Source of the DNA: Chryseobacterium potabilaquae
GTDB lineage: Bacteria > Bacteroidota > Bacteroidia > Flavobacteriales > Weeksellaceae
NCBI RefSeq assembly: GCF_902728265.1
Contig: NZ_CACVBR010000004.1
Location: forward strand, 62,001 to 126,000
DNA: 64,000 bases
Direction of reading: 5' to 3'
Program-made: the position numbers and the translations under genes
Notes under the pieces: model-generated
Databases searched by the model: none
What the model was told of the DNA's origin: nothing
Seen by the model: the letters and a program-made list of their open reading frames with translations, nothing else
Shown here: positions 44,820 through 53,252 of the stretch, one piece after another
Layout: each line of letters starts with the position of its first letter
Position numbering within the stretch: position 1 is the stretch's first letter

Positions 44820-47354
44820 ATGATACATGACCAACGCGCAGAAAAATTCAGGCAGATTGTAGAAAATAAATATCAAATCTACAATTCATTATTTATGAGC
44901 CTGCCTTATGATAAAATGACAAATATAGGAATGTTACTTCCTTTTCTTTGTGAAGAAAGCAAAATAGGATATGAAGCCGGAAAAACACCTGAGGAAATTG
45001 TCGAAGAGTTTTTTAAAAATCATACCGACTTAAAGACTGAAGATCAGAAGCTTGAATTGCTTTTTAAAATAATACAATATATTGAAAGGCAAGTTGTTTT
45101 GTTTGATAGTATTGAAGATGCAGCATTTCCTAGTTTACATTCCGAAAGTGATAATGGAACAATTGTCAATCTTTATGAACGTTCGTTACAAGATCATAAG
45201 CTTGAAAAAGTTCGTGAGAAATTAAAAGATTTCACGGTTAAAATAGTTTTTACTGCACACCCTACACAATTTTATCCTAATTCTGTACAAAGAATTATTC
45301 ATGATTTAAGAAATGCAATTACTACGGATTCAATAACAAATATAGATATGTTATTGCAACAGCTGGGGAAAACTCCTTTTGTTAATAAAGAGAAGCCTAC
45401 ACCGGTTGATGAGGCATTAAGTATTATTTATTATTTAAGATATGTTTATTATGATACCATTGGGGAACTTTTTACCAAGATAAAATCTATTTTTGGGAAC
45501 GATCATTTTCATTTGCATGAAGATATTATTCAATTAGGTTTTTGGCCCGGAGGAGATAGAGATGGTAATCCCTTTGTAACAGCGGATGTTACAAAAAGAG
45601 TGGCCGAAGAATTAAGATCGGCTATTTTAAAAGCGTATTATAATAATTTGAAATCAGTAAGAAGGAGATTAAGCTTCAGAGGAGTTTCTGAAGTTTTAGG
45701 GACTTTGAGTAATGAGTTGTACTTATCTATTTTCAGAAATGAGAAAATTACAACAGAAGATATTGTTAAAAGAATAGATGAAGCTGAAAAAATTCTGATT
45801 ACAGAACATAATGCTTTATTTGTGGATCTTTTGAAAGATTTCAAAGATAGAGTTCGGATTTTTGGGACTCATTTTGCCACTTTAGATATTCGCCAAGATA
45901 GCCGTATCCACCAAAAGGTAATTGATGAGGTGTTTACGAATGTATTTGGAGATATAGAGGCTAATGATGATGAAAAATTTAATACATTAATTAAGACTTC
46001 TAAAAAGATTAATATTGATGATTTTGAAGATATTGTGAAAGATACCTTACTTACTGTTTCCCAAGTCACAGATATCCAACAGCAAAATGGGCTTCGAGGA
46101 ATGAATCGATATATTATTTCTAACTCTGATGCTGTAAAAGATGTAATGAATGTGTATGCTTTTTTTAAAATTTGTAGATATAAGGAAGAAGATATACATA
46201 TGGATATTGTACCCCTTTTTGAAACTATGGAAGGGCTCGCAAATGCTGAAAACGTAATGCAGGAACTCTATCAGAATCCGATATATAAAGAACACCTCAA
46301 AAGAAGAGGAAACCAACAGACAATCATGTTAGGTTTTTCGGATGGAACAAAGGATGGAGGATATTTGAAAGCAAATTGGGGAATCTATAACGCTAAAGAA
46401 GTACTTACTAGACTTTCTGAAGAAAACGGTATTAAAGTTGTGTTCTTTGATGGGAGAGGAGGGCCACCGGCAAGAGGAGGAGGGAAGACTCACGATTTTT
46501 ATGCATCGCAGGGAAAAACCATTGCTAATAATAAAATTGAATTGACTATCCAAGGCCAAACCATTACCAGTATTTTTGGAAATAAAGAACAAGCAAAATA
46601 TAATTTTGAGCAGTTACTTACCGCAGGTATTGAAAATGATGTATTTAAGAATTCCAAAAAAGACCTTACTGAAAAAGAAAGAGAGCTTATTATAGAGCTG
46701 GCAGAGATCAGTTATAATAAGTATTCGGATTTAAAAGCTCATCCAATGTTTGTTCCTTATCTTCAGGAAATGAGTACGCTAGAATATTATGGGAAAACTA
46801 ATATTGGAAGTAGACCTTCTAAAAGAGGAAATGGAAACGAGTTGAAATTTGAAGACTTGAGGGCTATTCCATTTGTAGGTTCATGGTCACAACTAAAACA
46901 AAATGTTCCCGGATTTTTTGGGTTTGGATATGCGATGAATGAAATGAAAAAACAAGGTCGGTTTGAAAACGTGAAAGAGCTATATAAAGGCTCAGATTTC
47001 TTTAAAACTTTAGTTTTAAATTCAATGATGAGTATGAATAAAACGTATTTTCCATTAACATATTATATTAAAAATAATCCGAAATTTGGAGCATTTTGGA
47101 ATGTTCTTTTTGACGAGTATACATTATCAAAAGACATTATGTTGGAACTTACAGGATTTAAAATGCTTCAAGAAGAAGATCCTCTTTCAAGAAAATCGGT
47201 GAAAATCCGTGAGAGAATTGTTTTACCGTTATTAAGTATACAACAATATGCTTTAATGAAAATCCAAAAAGGAGAGGGAAGTAGAGAGTCCTATGGTAAG
47301 TTAGTTACCCGTTCCTTGTTTGGAAACATTAATGCTAGTAGAAATTCTGCTTAG
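44820..47354 (+). CDS. ppc: Phosphoenolpyruvate carboxylase
   Basis: The 844-residue cytoplasmic enzyme adds bicarbonate to PEP, giving oxaloacetate to refill the TCA cycle. The catalytic histidine is H147 in VFTAHPTQ, the second signature is WPGGDRDGNPFVT, and the mobile loop with essential Arg/Gly is FFDGRGGPPARGGG. GSRPSKRG and the C-terminal NxxG-like end (FGNINASRNSA) also fit. It is somewhat shorter than the E. coli enzyme (883), as usual in Bacteroidota. The N-terminus matches the family from the first residues, so ATG 44820 is likely right even though the promoter box nearly touches it. Confidence 0.97.
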   Translation: MIHDQRAEKFRQIVENKYQIYNSLFMSLPYDKMTNIGMLLPFLCEESKIGYEAGKTPEEIVEEFFKNHTDLKTEDQKLELLFKIIQYIERQVVLFDSIEDAAFPSLHSESDNGTIVNLYERSLQDHKLEKVREKLKDFTVKIVFTAHPTQFYPNSVQRIIHDLRNAITTDSITNIDMLLQQLGKTPFVNKEKPTPVDEALSIIYYLRYVYYDTIGELFTKIKSIFGNDHFHLHEDIIQLGFWPGGDRDGNPFVTADVTKRVAEELRSAILKAYYNNLKSVRRRLSFRGVSEVLGTLSNELYLSIFRNEKITTEDIVKRIDEAEKILITEHNALFVDLLKDFKDRVRIFGTHFATLDIRQDSRIHQKVIDEVFTNVFGDIEANDDEKFNTLIKTSKKINIDDFEDIVKDTLLTVSQVTDIQQQNGLRGMNRYIISNSDAVKDVMNVYAFFKICRYKEEDIHMDIVPLFETMEGLANAENVMQELYQNPIYKEHLKRRGNQQTIMLGFSDGTKDGGYLKANWGIYNAKEVLTRLSEENGIKVVFFDGRGGPPARGGGKTHDFYASQGKTIANNKIELTIQGQTITSIFGNKEQAKYNFEQLLTAGIENDVFKNSKKDLTEKERELIIELAEISYNKYSDLKAHPMFVPYLQEMSTLEYYGKTNIGSRPSKRGNGNELKFEDLRAIPFVGSWSQLKQNVPGFFGFGYAMNEMKKQGRFENVKELYKGSDFFKTLVLNSMMSMNKTYFPLTYYIKNNPKFGAFWNVLFDEYTLSKDIMLELTGFKMLQEEDPLSRKSVKIRERIVLPLLSIQQYALMKIQKGEGSRESYGKLVTRSLFGNINASRNSA

Positions 47355-47370
47355 ATTATCACTAAAAATA

Positions 47371-47481
47371 AGGCTGTCTAAAAAACGTTGAGAATAGTTT
47401 TGTATATCGACGACTTTCTATTTCTCTGAAAAAACTCTTATCAGGAGTTCAAAACCCACATATTCGCTTTTTAGACAGCCT
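47371..47481. repeat. 111-bp element with 17-nt terminal inverted repeats (MITE-like or long terminator)
   Basis: The ends AGGCTGTCTAAAAAACG (47371-47387) and CGCTTTTTAGACAGCCT (47465-47481) are inverted copies with 16 of 17 matches. They enclose 77 nt of unrelated sequence with a minor inner hairpin (AACTC/GAGTT). It lies between convergent ppc and the DUF4377 gene, and can act as a two-way terminator through its A and T runs. GGCTGTCT-type ends resemble insertion-sequence ends in Bacteroidota, so a non-autonomous element is possible. Confidence 0.6.
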
Positions 47482-47491
47482 CTTTATGTCA

Positions 47492-47887
47492 TTATTTCTT
47501 TACTTTAGAAACAACTTTTACAAGAGTATATGCTATAGAAGAACCATCTGCAGGAGGATTAGCAATATGTTGAACTTTTACTCTCAATACATACTCATAT
47601 CCTGGAACATAATTGAAACCTTGAATATTGCTATAGAAGTTAGTCCAATTAGCATTTGGAGTTTCTTTTACTTGAAGGCACTGCATAGGTACTACGCCTA
47701 CACAACCTGCTCTTTGAGGTCCTACGATAAGTGTTTTCTCATTTGTACTTGCATATTGTAATGTATTTTCAGATCTACTCTGAATATTTTCAGAAGTTGG
47801 AGCTTGAAAATTTTCATCTTCATTGTTTGCACAAGATGAAAAAGTTAATGCCATAAGAGATAGGGATAAAATTTTGTAAATTTTCAT
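47492..47887 (-). CDS. DUF4377 lipoprotein
   Basis: The 131-residue protein has a lipoprotein signal with lipobox FSSC (about residues 16-19) followed by ANNEDEN. The C-terminal 80 residues match DUF4377: VGPQRAGCVGVVPMQCLQVKE, then FYSNIQGFNYVPGYEYVLRVK and NPPADGSSIAYTLVKVVSK in outline. Two cysteines in the conserved GC-x-G and QCLQV positions may form a disulfide. Related domains occur in heat-shock HslJ-type lipoproteins. Function is unknown. It is convergent with ppc. Confidence 0.85.
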   Translation of the reverse strand: MKIYKILSLSLMALTFSSCANNEDENFQAPTSENIQSRSENTLQYASTNEKTLIVGPQRAGCVGVVPMQCLQVKETPNANWTNFYSNIQGFNYVPGYEYVLRVKVQHIANPPADGSSIAYTLVKVVSKVKK

Positions 47888-48415
47888 TTTTTTTAATTTA
47901 ATTACGAATTCTGATTTAATATAAAAATGTGGGTTTTGTATATATTACTAACTTTAATTTTAATGAGATTTCATGCTTAATTTTGTTAATTTTATTTTTA
48001 ATTTAAGCTCTGTAATGCCTTTAAATACTTATTTATTGGTGCAAAATTAATCCTTTTTTTCAAACTTGTGTGAATTTTTTCGGTGATTTTTATCATTGTA
48101 ATTTGAAAGCACTTTAAGTCAGTGGAATAAATTAAAAATCCCAGATTTTATTCTGGGAAATGATTAATTTTATTGTAAATAATTAATTTTTTTATTTTTT
48201 ATAGTGCAATTATTCCTGTTAAATTAGTGCTTTGGAAAAATATTTGATCACTTAAGGAGTAATTATTATGAAATATAGATAATGATGGTTGTTTTTTTCT
48301 TAGATATGTTTTTTTTAGTTATTATTTTTTTAAATAAGAAAAGATGTAGTCTGGGAGATTTACATTAATATTTTTAAAGTGAGATTATTAAAATATATCT
48401 AATAAAACATCACTT
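47888..48415. other. 528-bp AT-rich intergenic stretch, no gene seen
   Basis: No ORF of credible composition is present on either strand. The only structured element is a hairpin with stem TCCCAGA (48139-48145) and TCTGGGA (48152-48158), which could end minus-strand transcription coming from the subtilase gene. The rest holds long T runs and no consensus promoter. Confidence 0.5.
48134..48158 (-). terminator. Possible distal terminator of the subtilase gene
   Basis: A 7-bp perfect stem with a 6-nt loop, followed on the minus strand by T5 (A5 at 48134-48138). It lies about 260 nt beyond the subtilase stop, so the message would have a long 3' tail. Confidence 0.5.
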
Positions 48416-50023
48416 TTATATTTTTATAAATTTTTCATAATAGCTTTTGTATTGGCCTTGAATCTTTAAGTAATAAGTTCCCTTTGTTAAATCCTCAATA
48501 TTGATAAATAGTTGACTAGATAATTGTCTAATGAGTCTTCCAAGATGATCATACACCTCTAGAGAAACTATTTCAAAATCAGAAGCAATGTATATCATAT
48601 TCTTCGCTGGATTTGGAAAAATAGTGAGTTTTTCTTTCTTTGTATTTTCAGAAGTATTTAAAGTATTTGTATAAAAATTTCCAAAATTTAGTATACCATA
48701 TCCCATTCGATCATTGTAGCTAGGGAATAGCGATGCTGTTTGTCTTAATTTAGTTGCTATTAATTCTCTATTCATAGTAGGGAAAGCTTGAATTAGACAA
48801 GCTACTCCTCCTGCGGCAATAGGGGTCGCAATAGAGGTTCCTGATGCAGTGCTTAAAGAATTATCATAAACAGTTGCAGCTGAGGTGCCTCGAGTACTTC
48901 CATCAGGTTTTATCATGCCTGCTGAATTGGGTCCATAAGAGGTGAAACTTGAGGGATTGCCGGAAGAATCAACCGCTCCTACACTGAATACTTTGATGTT
49001 ATCTGCAGGAGTAGTAATATAGTGCCAAGTTTGCATTCCGGAATTTCCAGCCGCATTTAAAACAAAAATACCCTTATTGGAAGCAATTTCCGAACCTCTT
49101 GCAATAAAGGAGGTATTTCCGTTCATATCTGCATATGTGTAATCGTAACGTGAATCATCAAAAATTGAATATCCTAAAGAAGTTGTTATAATATCAACGC
49201 CTTTTCGATCTGCCTCTTCAGCCGCTTCAATCCAATATAATTCTTCTTCCGGAATTTCTATAGCTGCATTTTCGCTTCGGTAAAGATAAAAATCGGCATC
49301 AGGAGCAGTTCCTACAAAAGTATTGGTAATATATCCACCAATAGCTCCTAAAACAATAGAACCATGATTGTTTAATGAAGGATTATAAACGTTAGCATTT
49401 TTAGTGACAAAATCATAACCATCTTTTATTTGATTATTAGTCCATAATCTAGCAAAGGCAGATCCAGTATCCACAGTGGGAAAGCCTGTATCAATAACAG
49501 CAATGCTGATACCTGTTCCTGTATAGCCGGCAAGATGCAATGGTCTAAGATTGATTTGGTCAATTTGTGCCGAACCCGAACCATAATCAAACGTGGTCAA
49601 ATTTTTGTTCAATATAGTATCGAATGAGTCCCACTTGTTGATGGGGGCGGGTTTTACTGTTCCACTATTGTTTTTTACGAAACTTTCTACCGATGAAACA
49701 TAAGATTGAGACTGTAGAGTAGTGATTTGTGCTGAAGTAGCATTTACTGCAACGCCATTTAGCCATTTAGAATAATCAGTAACGATAAAACCTAAATTTT
49801 GAATATTCTGAATATAGGAGGGTTCAATAGGAGCGTCTTGATCATTGAGGGGAATTCCCAGTGTAGTTCGTCTATTTAAAGATTTTTGAGATAGTTCCGA
49901 TAAAGGATTTGCATAAAATGCGGCTTTATTGGGTTTATCTTTAAAGAATACAAAAACGAGTTCGGTTTGTGCTGAACTCATTGAGTATATAGCAGAAAAA
50001 CAAAAAAATAGGATTTTTTTCAT
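48416..50023 (-). CDS. Secreted S8 (subtilisin-like) serine protease with T9SS sorting domain
   Basis: The protein is about 535 residues, from ATG 50023 (an ATG three codons upstream, at 50032, is also in frame; numbering below uses the longer form). It has a signal peptide (to about residue 21), an inhibitor-like propeptide region (to about 125), and a peptidase S8 domain with D181 (VIDTGFP), H223 (NNHGSIV), oxyanion N330 (NAAGNSG) and S400 (ASGTSIATP). The last 75 residues form a type A C-terminal sorting domain: FPNPAKNMIYI, VYDHLGRLI, LTKGTYYLKI, ending KFIKI. It should be exported by the type IX system and released or anchored at the surface. Confidence 0.94.
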   Translation of the reverse strand: MKKILFFCFSAIYSMSSAQTELVFVFFKDKPNKAAFYANPLSELSQKSLNRRTTLGIPLNDQDAPIEPSYIQNIQNLGFIVTDYSKWLNGVAVNATSAQITTLQSQSYVSSVESFVKNNSGTVKPAPINKWDSFDTILNKNLTTFDYGSGSAQIDQINLRPLHLAGYTGTGISIAVIDTGFPTVDTGSAFARLWTNNQIKDGYDFVTKNANVYNPSLNNHGSIVLGAIGGYITNTFVGTAPDADFYLYRSENAAIEIPEEELYWIEAAEEADRKGVDIITTSLGYSIFDDSRYDYTYADMNGNTSFIARGSEIASNKGIFVLNAAGNSGMQTWHYITTPADNIKVFSVGAVDSSGNPSSFTSYGPNSAGMIKPDGSTRGTSAATVYDNSLSTASGTSIATPIAAGGVACLIQAFPTMNRELIATKLRQTASLFPSYNDRMGYGILNFGNFYTNTLNTSENTKKEKLTIFPNPAKNMIYIASDFEIVSLEVYDHLGRLIRQLSSQLFINIEDLTKGTYYLKIQGQYKSYYEKFIKI

Positions 50024-50110
50024 GATAATCATTTTATATAAAGATAAAACAAAATCAATAAAATTTTTGATAGGATTTTAAAATCCTTATTTTTACAGAA
50101 ATATTGGTTT

Positions 50111-51238
50111 ATGAAAAAAATTCAAATGGTTGACTTACAAAGTCAGTATTATAAAATAAAGAATGAAGTAGATAACGCAGTTTTAAACGTGATGGATTCG
50201 GCAGCATTTATTAATGGTCCTGAGGTAAAGTCTTTCCAGAATGAATTAGAATCCTATTTGGATGTAAAACATGTCATTCCTTGTGCGAATGGAACAGATG
50301 CTTTACAAATAGCATTAATGGCTCTGGATCTTAAAGAAGGAGATGAGATAATTACGGCAGATTTTACTTTTGCGGCAACAGTAGAGGTTATTCACTTACT
50401 AAAATTAAAGTCTGTATTAGTGGATGTAGATTATGATACATTTACCATTTCCATAGAAGAAATTAGAAAAGCAATTACTCCACGTACCAAAGCAATTATT
50501 CCGGTGCATTTATTTGGACAATGTGCGAATATGGAGGAAATTCTTACAATTGCAGAAGAGTATAGTTTATATGTCATTGAAGATAATGCTCAGGCAATAG
50601 GCTCAGATTATATTTTTTCCGATGGTACGACGAGAAAAGCCGGAACGATGGCTACTGTAGGGACAACTTCATTTTTTCCTTCCAAAAATTTAGGATGTTA
50701 TGGAGACGGAGGAGCTATTTTTACGAATAATGACTATTTAGCTCATCGTTTGAGAGGAATTGTAAATCATGGAATGTATGAGAGATATTATCACGATGAA
50801 GTAGGAGTGAATTCTAGATTGGATAGTATTCAGGCTGCCGTTTTGAGAAAAAAACTCCCTCATTTAGATTCTTATAATGAAACAAGAAGGAAAGCAGCTG
50901 ATTATTATGATGAAGCATTTGAAAATAATCCTCATATTTTAACTCCTACAAGAGCAAAAAATTCAACTCATGTATTTCATCAATATACTTTAAGAATTTT
51001 GAATGGAAAACGGAATGCTTTGCAACAATTCCTCACAGAAAAAGAAATTCCTGCTATGATTTATTATCCTGTGGCCTTAAGAAAGCAAAAGGCATATTAT
51101 CAGGAAAGTAATGATGCAGATTTTGTAAATACAGATCTTCTTTTAGAGCAAGTGATTTCACTTCCTATGCATACGGAGCTAGACGAAGAGCAGTTAAAGT
51201 ATATTACAGATGCTGTATTGGAATTTATAGAGAAATAA
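50111..51238 (+). CDS. DegT/DnrJ/EryC1/StrS-family sugar aminotransferase
   Basis: The 375-residue PLP enzyme aminates keto-sugar nucleotides. It shows CANGTDALQIALMAL (residues 58-72), VIEDNAQAIGSDY (PLP-binding Asp near 158), and the cofactor lysine K192 in FFPSKNLGCYGDGGA. The R-L-D-S-I-Q-A-A-V-L motif near residue 237 is also diagnostic. WbpE-like enzymes make UDP-diacetamido sugars or amino-deoxyhexoses for surface polysaccharide; the precise product is unknown. It is followed by galE and a cytidylyltransferase, fitting a small surface-sugar set, although 324 bp separate it from galE. Confidence 0.9.
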   Translation: MKKIQMVDLQSQYYKIKNEVDNAVLNVMDSAAFINGPEVKSFQNELESYLDVKHVIPCANGTDALQIALMALDLKEGDEIITADFTFAATVEVIHLLKLKSVLVDVDYDTFTISIEEIRKAITPRTKAIIPVHLFGQCANMEEILTIAEEYSLYVIEDNAQAIGSDYIFSDGTTRKAGTMATVGTTSFFPSKNLGCYGDGGAIFTNNDYLAHRLRGIVNHGMYERYYHDEVGVNSRLDSIQAAVLRKKLPHLDSYNETRRKAADYYDEAFENNPHILTPTRAKNSTHVFHQYTLRILNGKRNALQQFLTEKEIPAMIYYPVALRKQKAYYQESNDADFVNTDLLLEQVISLPMHTELDEEQLKYITDAVLEFIEK

Positions 51239-51562
51239 TCTGAAGGAATAATATCAATCTTTAATCACTTTTTATAGAAATAATAAAAATGTTTTGAAGT
51301 ACATAATAGTTGTACTTACCTATTTTCTTTAGTATCTTAGAGATATTATTTAGCCTTTACAACATAATTTTAAGAATATTTTTGCGTTATACTGTAGTTT
51401 TTCATCTCGATGATAAATTGATTACGCATCATTGATGTTGAATTTAGGTTATTATAATTACTTTTACCATGAAATAAGAGTCATTATTTTAAATATATAC
51501 TTTATTAAAGTTTAAATAATAAAGATACATTTGTTAAAAAAAGACTAAAAATAACATTAAAA
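51239..51562. other. 324-bp intergenic stretch before galE
   Basis: No gene is visible. It contains a -7 box for galE (TACATTTG, 51526-51533) and otherwise AT-rich sequence without a clear terminator for the upstream aminotransferase gene. Confidence 0.5.
51526..51533 (+). promoter_or_regulatory. -7 box of galE
   Basis: TACATTTG, 29 nt before ATG 51563; no -33 TTG at the right spacing. Confidence 0.45.
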
Positions 51563-52600
51563 ATGGCAATACTCGTAACGGGAGGTCTGGGATATATTGG
51601 TTCTCATACGGTTGTAGAACTTTTAAATAATAACTTTGATGTTATTATTGTAGATGATTTATCTAATTCTGAGAAGTTTATTTTAAATAATATCGAAGAA
51701 ATCACCGGAAAGAAACCCACTTTTTATCCATTTGATTTAAAAAGAAAAGAACTTTTAGCCCAAGTGTTTGATGCACATCCTATTGAGGGATGTATCAATT
51801 TCGCAGCATTTAAGGCAGTAGGAGAGAGTCAGTTAAAACCTATAGATTATTATGAGAATAATCTTTTCTCTCTGATTAATATACTTCAAGAATTTAAATC
51901 TAGAAATATTTCTAATTTTATATTCAGTTCGTCTTGTACAGTATATGGGCAAGCGGATACGATGCCTATAAATGAGGATACTCCACTTAAAGCACCTGAA
52001 AGTGTGTATGGGAAGACAAAGCAAATGGGAGAAGAAATGTTGAGGGATTTTGCTAAAGCCTATCGACGAAAAGTGTCTTTACTAAGATATTTCAATCCTA
52101 TTGGAGCACATCCTTCCATTAAAATAGGTGAATTACCTGCAGGAATTCCTAATAATCTGGTTCCTTATGTCACACAAACTGCGGCTGGGATTCGTGAAAA
52201 ACTTAGTATTTGGGGGAATGATTATCCTACAGAAGATGGAACTGCAATTCGTGATTATGTGTATGTGGTTGATCTTGCAAAAGCTCACGTAGCGGCTCTT
52301 GAAAAGTTACTAAATAATGATTCGGATGAAGCTATAATTGATATTTACAATTTAGGAACAGGGAAAGGATCTTCTGTTTTAGATGTAGTGAATGCTTTTG
52401 AGATTGCGAATAATGTTAAAGTTCCTTACCAGATATGTGATAGAAGAGAAGGAGATATTACGGTGGTATATGCTAATGCAGATAGAGCAGAAAATGAACT
52501 CAAATGGAAATCTGAAACATCTTTACAAGAAGCATTAAGAACTGCTTGGGAATGGCAAAAATATTTAGAATCAAGAATCGAATATTCTAAAAGTATATAG
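51563..52600 (+). CDS. galE: UDP-glucose 4-epimerase
   Basis: The 345-residue short-chain dehydrogenase-type enzyme interconverts UDP-glucose and UDP-galactose. The NAD-binding loop is GGLGYIGSHT (residues 7-16), the catalytic Ser lies in FIFSSSCTVYG and the Y-x3-K pair in SVYGKTK (about residues 148-154). RYFNPIGAHPS, NNLVPYV and the GTAIRDYVYVVDLAKAH block are standard GalE. Length is normal. It supplies UDP-galactose for surface glycans or takes up galactose metabolism; the neighbouring sugar aminotransferase favours the former. Confidence 0.95.
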   Translation: MAILVTGGLGYIGSHTVVELLNNNFDVIIVDDLSNSEKFILNNIEEITGKKPTFYPFDLKRKELLAQVFDAHPIEGCINFAAFKAVGESQLKPIDYYENNLFSLINILQEFKSRNISNFIFSSSCTVYGQADTMPINEDTPLKAPESVYGKTKQMGEEMLRDFAKAYRRKVSLLRYFNPIGAHPSIKIGELPAGIPNNLVPYVTQTAAGIREKLSIWGNDYPTEDGTAIRDYVYVVDLAKAHVAALEKLLNNDSDEAIIDIYNLGTGKGSSVLDVVNAFEIANNVKVPYQICDRREGDITVVYANADRAENELKWKSETSLQEALRTAWEWQKYLESRIEYSKSI

Positions 52601-52694
52601 AATAGTGATTTTTGTAGTTATATAATAAAATTGTTGTATATTCTCTTTGTAATAAAAGCTCATAGTTAGAGCTAACATTTTAATTAAATTTAAT

Positions 52695-53144
52695 ATGAAA
52701 ACACAAAAAATTGGTATTACATTTTCCTCATTCGATTTACTTCATGCGGGACATATTAAGATGCTGGAAGAAGCAAAAACTGTTTGTGATTACTTAATTG
52801 TAGGATTACAAATTGATCCCTCACATGATAGGCCCAATAAAAATAGTCCTACACAAACCATTGTTGAAAGATATGTTCAGTTAAAAGCAGTAAATGCAGT
52901 AGATGAAATTATTCCTTACTATTCCGAAGAGGACCTCATGGATATTTTAGAGTCATTTGTTATAGATGTTAGAATAATTGGAGATGATTATATGGACCAA
53001 GATTTTACCGGGAAACAATATTGTGAGACAAAAGGGATTGAGATTTATTATAATAAAAGAGATCATAGATTCTCGTCCAGTGATTTAAGAAAAAGAATTT
53101 ATGAAGCCGAAAAAAGAAAATTATCAGAAGAAATCGTAAAATAA
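52695..53144 (+). CDS. Cytidylyltransferase-like nucleotidyltransferase (TagD type)
   Basis: The 149-residue protein is a small alpha/beta nucleotidyltransferase. It has the nucleotide-binding GITFSSFDLLHAGHIKML with HxGH (residues 17-20) and the late R-x-S-S-S motif in HRFSSSDLRKRI (about residues 128-139). Members include glycerol-3-phosphate cytidylyltransferase (TagD, CDP-glycerol) and the nucleotidyltransferase half of HldE; the substrate here is not certain. It lies 94 nt after galE. A strong two-way terminator follows. Confidence 0.85.
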   Translation: MKTQKIGITFSSFDLLHAGHIKMLEEAKTVCDYLIVGLQIDPSHDRPNKNSPTQTIVERYVQLKAVNAVDEIIPYYSEEDLMDILESFVIDVRIIGDDYMDQDFTGKQYCETKGIEIYYNKRDHRFSSSDLRKRIYEAEKRKLSEEIVK

Positions 53145-53179
53145 ATTTTTAGTATAAATAAATCAAATATTAACAATAA

Positions 53180-53220
53180 AATAAAACGGCTGTAAATAAA
53201 AGATTTACAGCCGTTTTATT
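53180..53220. terminator. Bidirectional terminator between the cytidylyltransferase and TonB receptor genes
   Basis: A perfect 18-bp stem (53180-53197 with 53203-53220) with a loop of 5, containing AATAAAA and TTTTATT ends, lies between convergent genes. Confidence 0.92.
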
Positions 53221-53252
53221 ATTTATATTTCAGGAGGGAAATACATTTTATT

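Noticed and set aside
47486..47761. Plus-strand ORF over the DUF4377 gene
   Set aside because: It is antisense to a recognisable lipoprotein and has biased Tyr/Ile/Cys content typical of a shadow frame.
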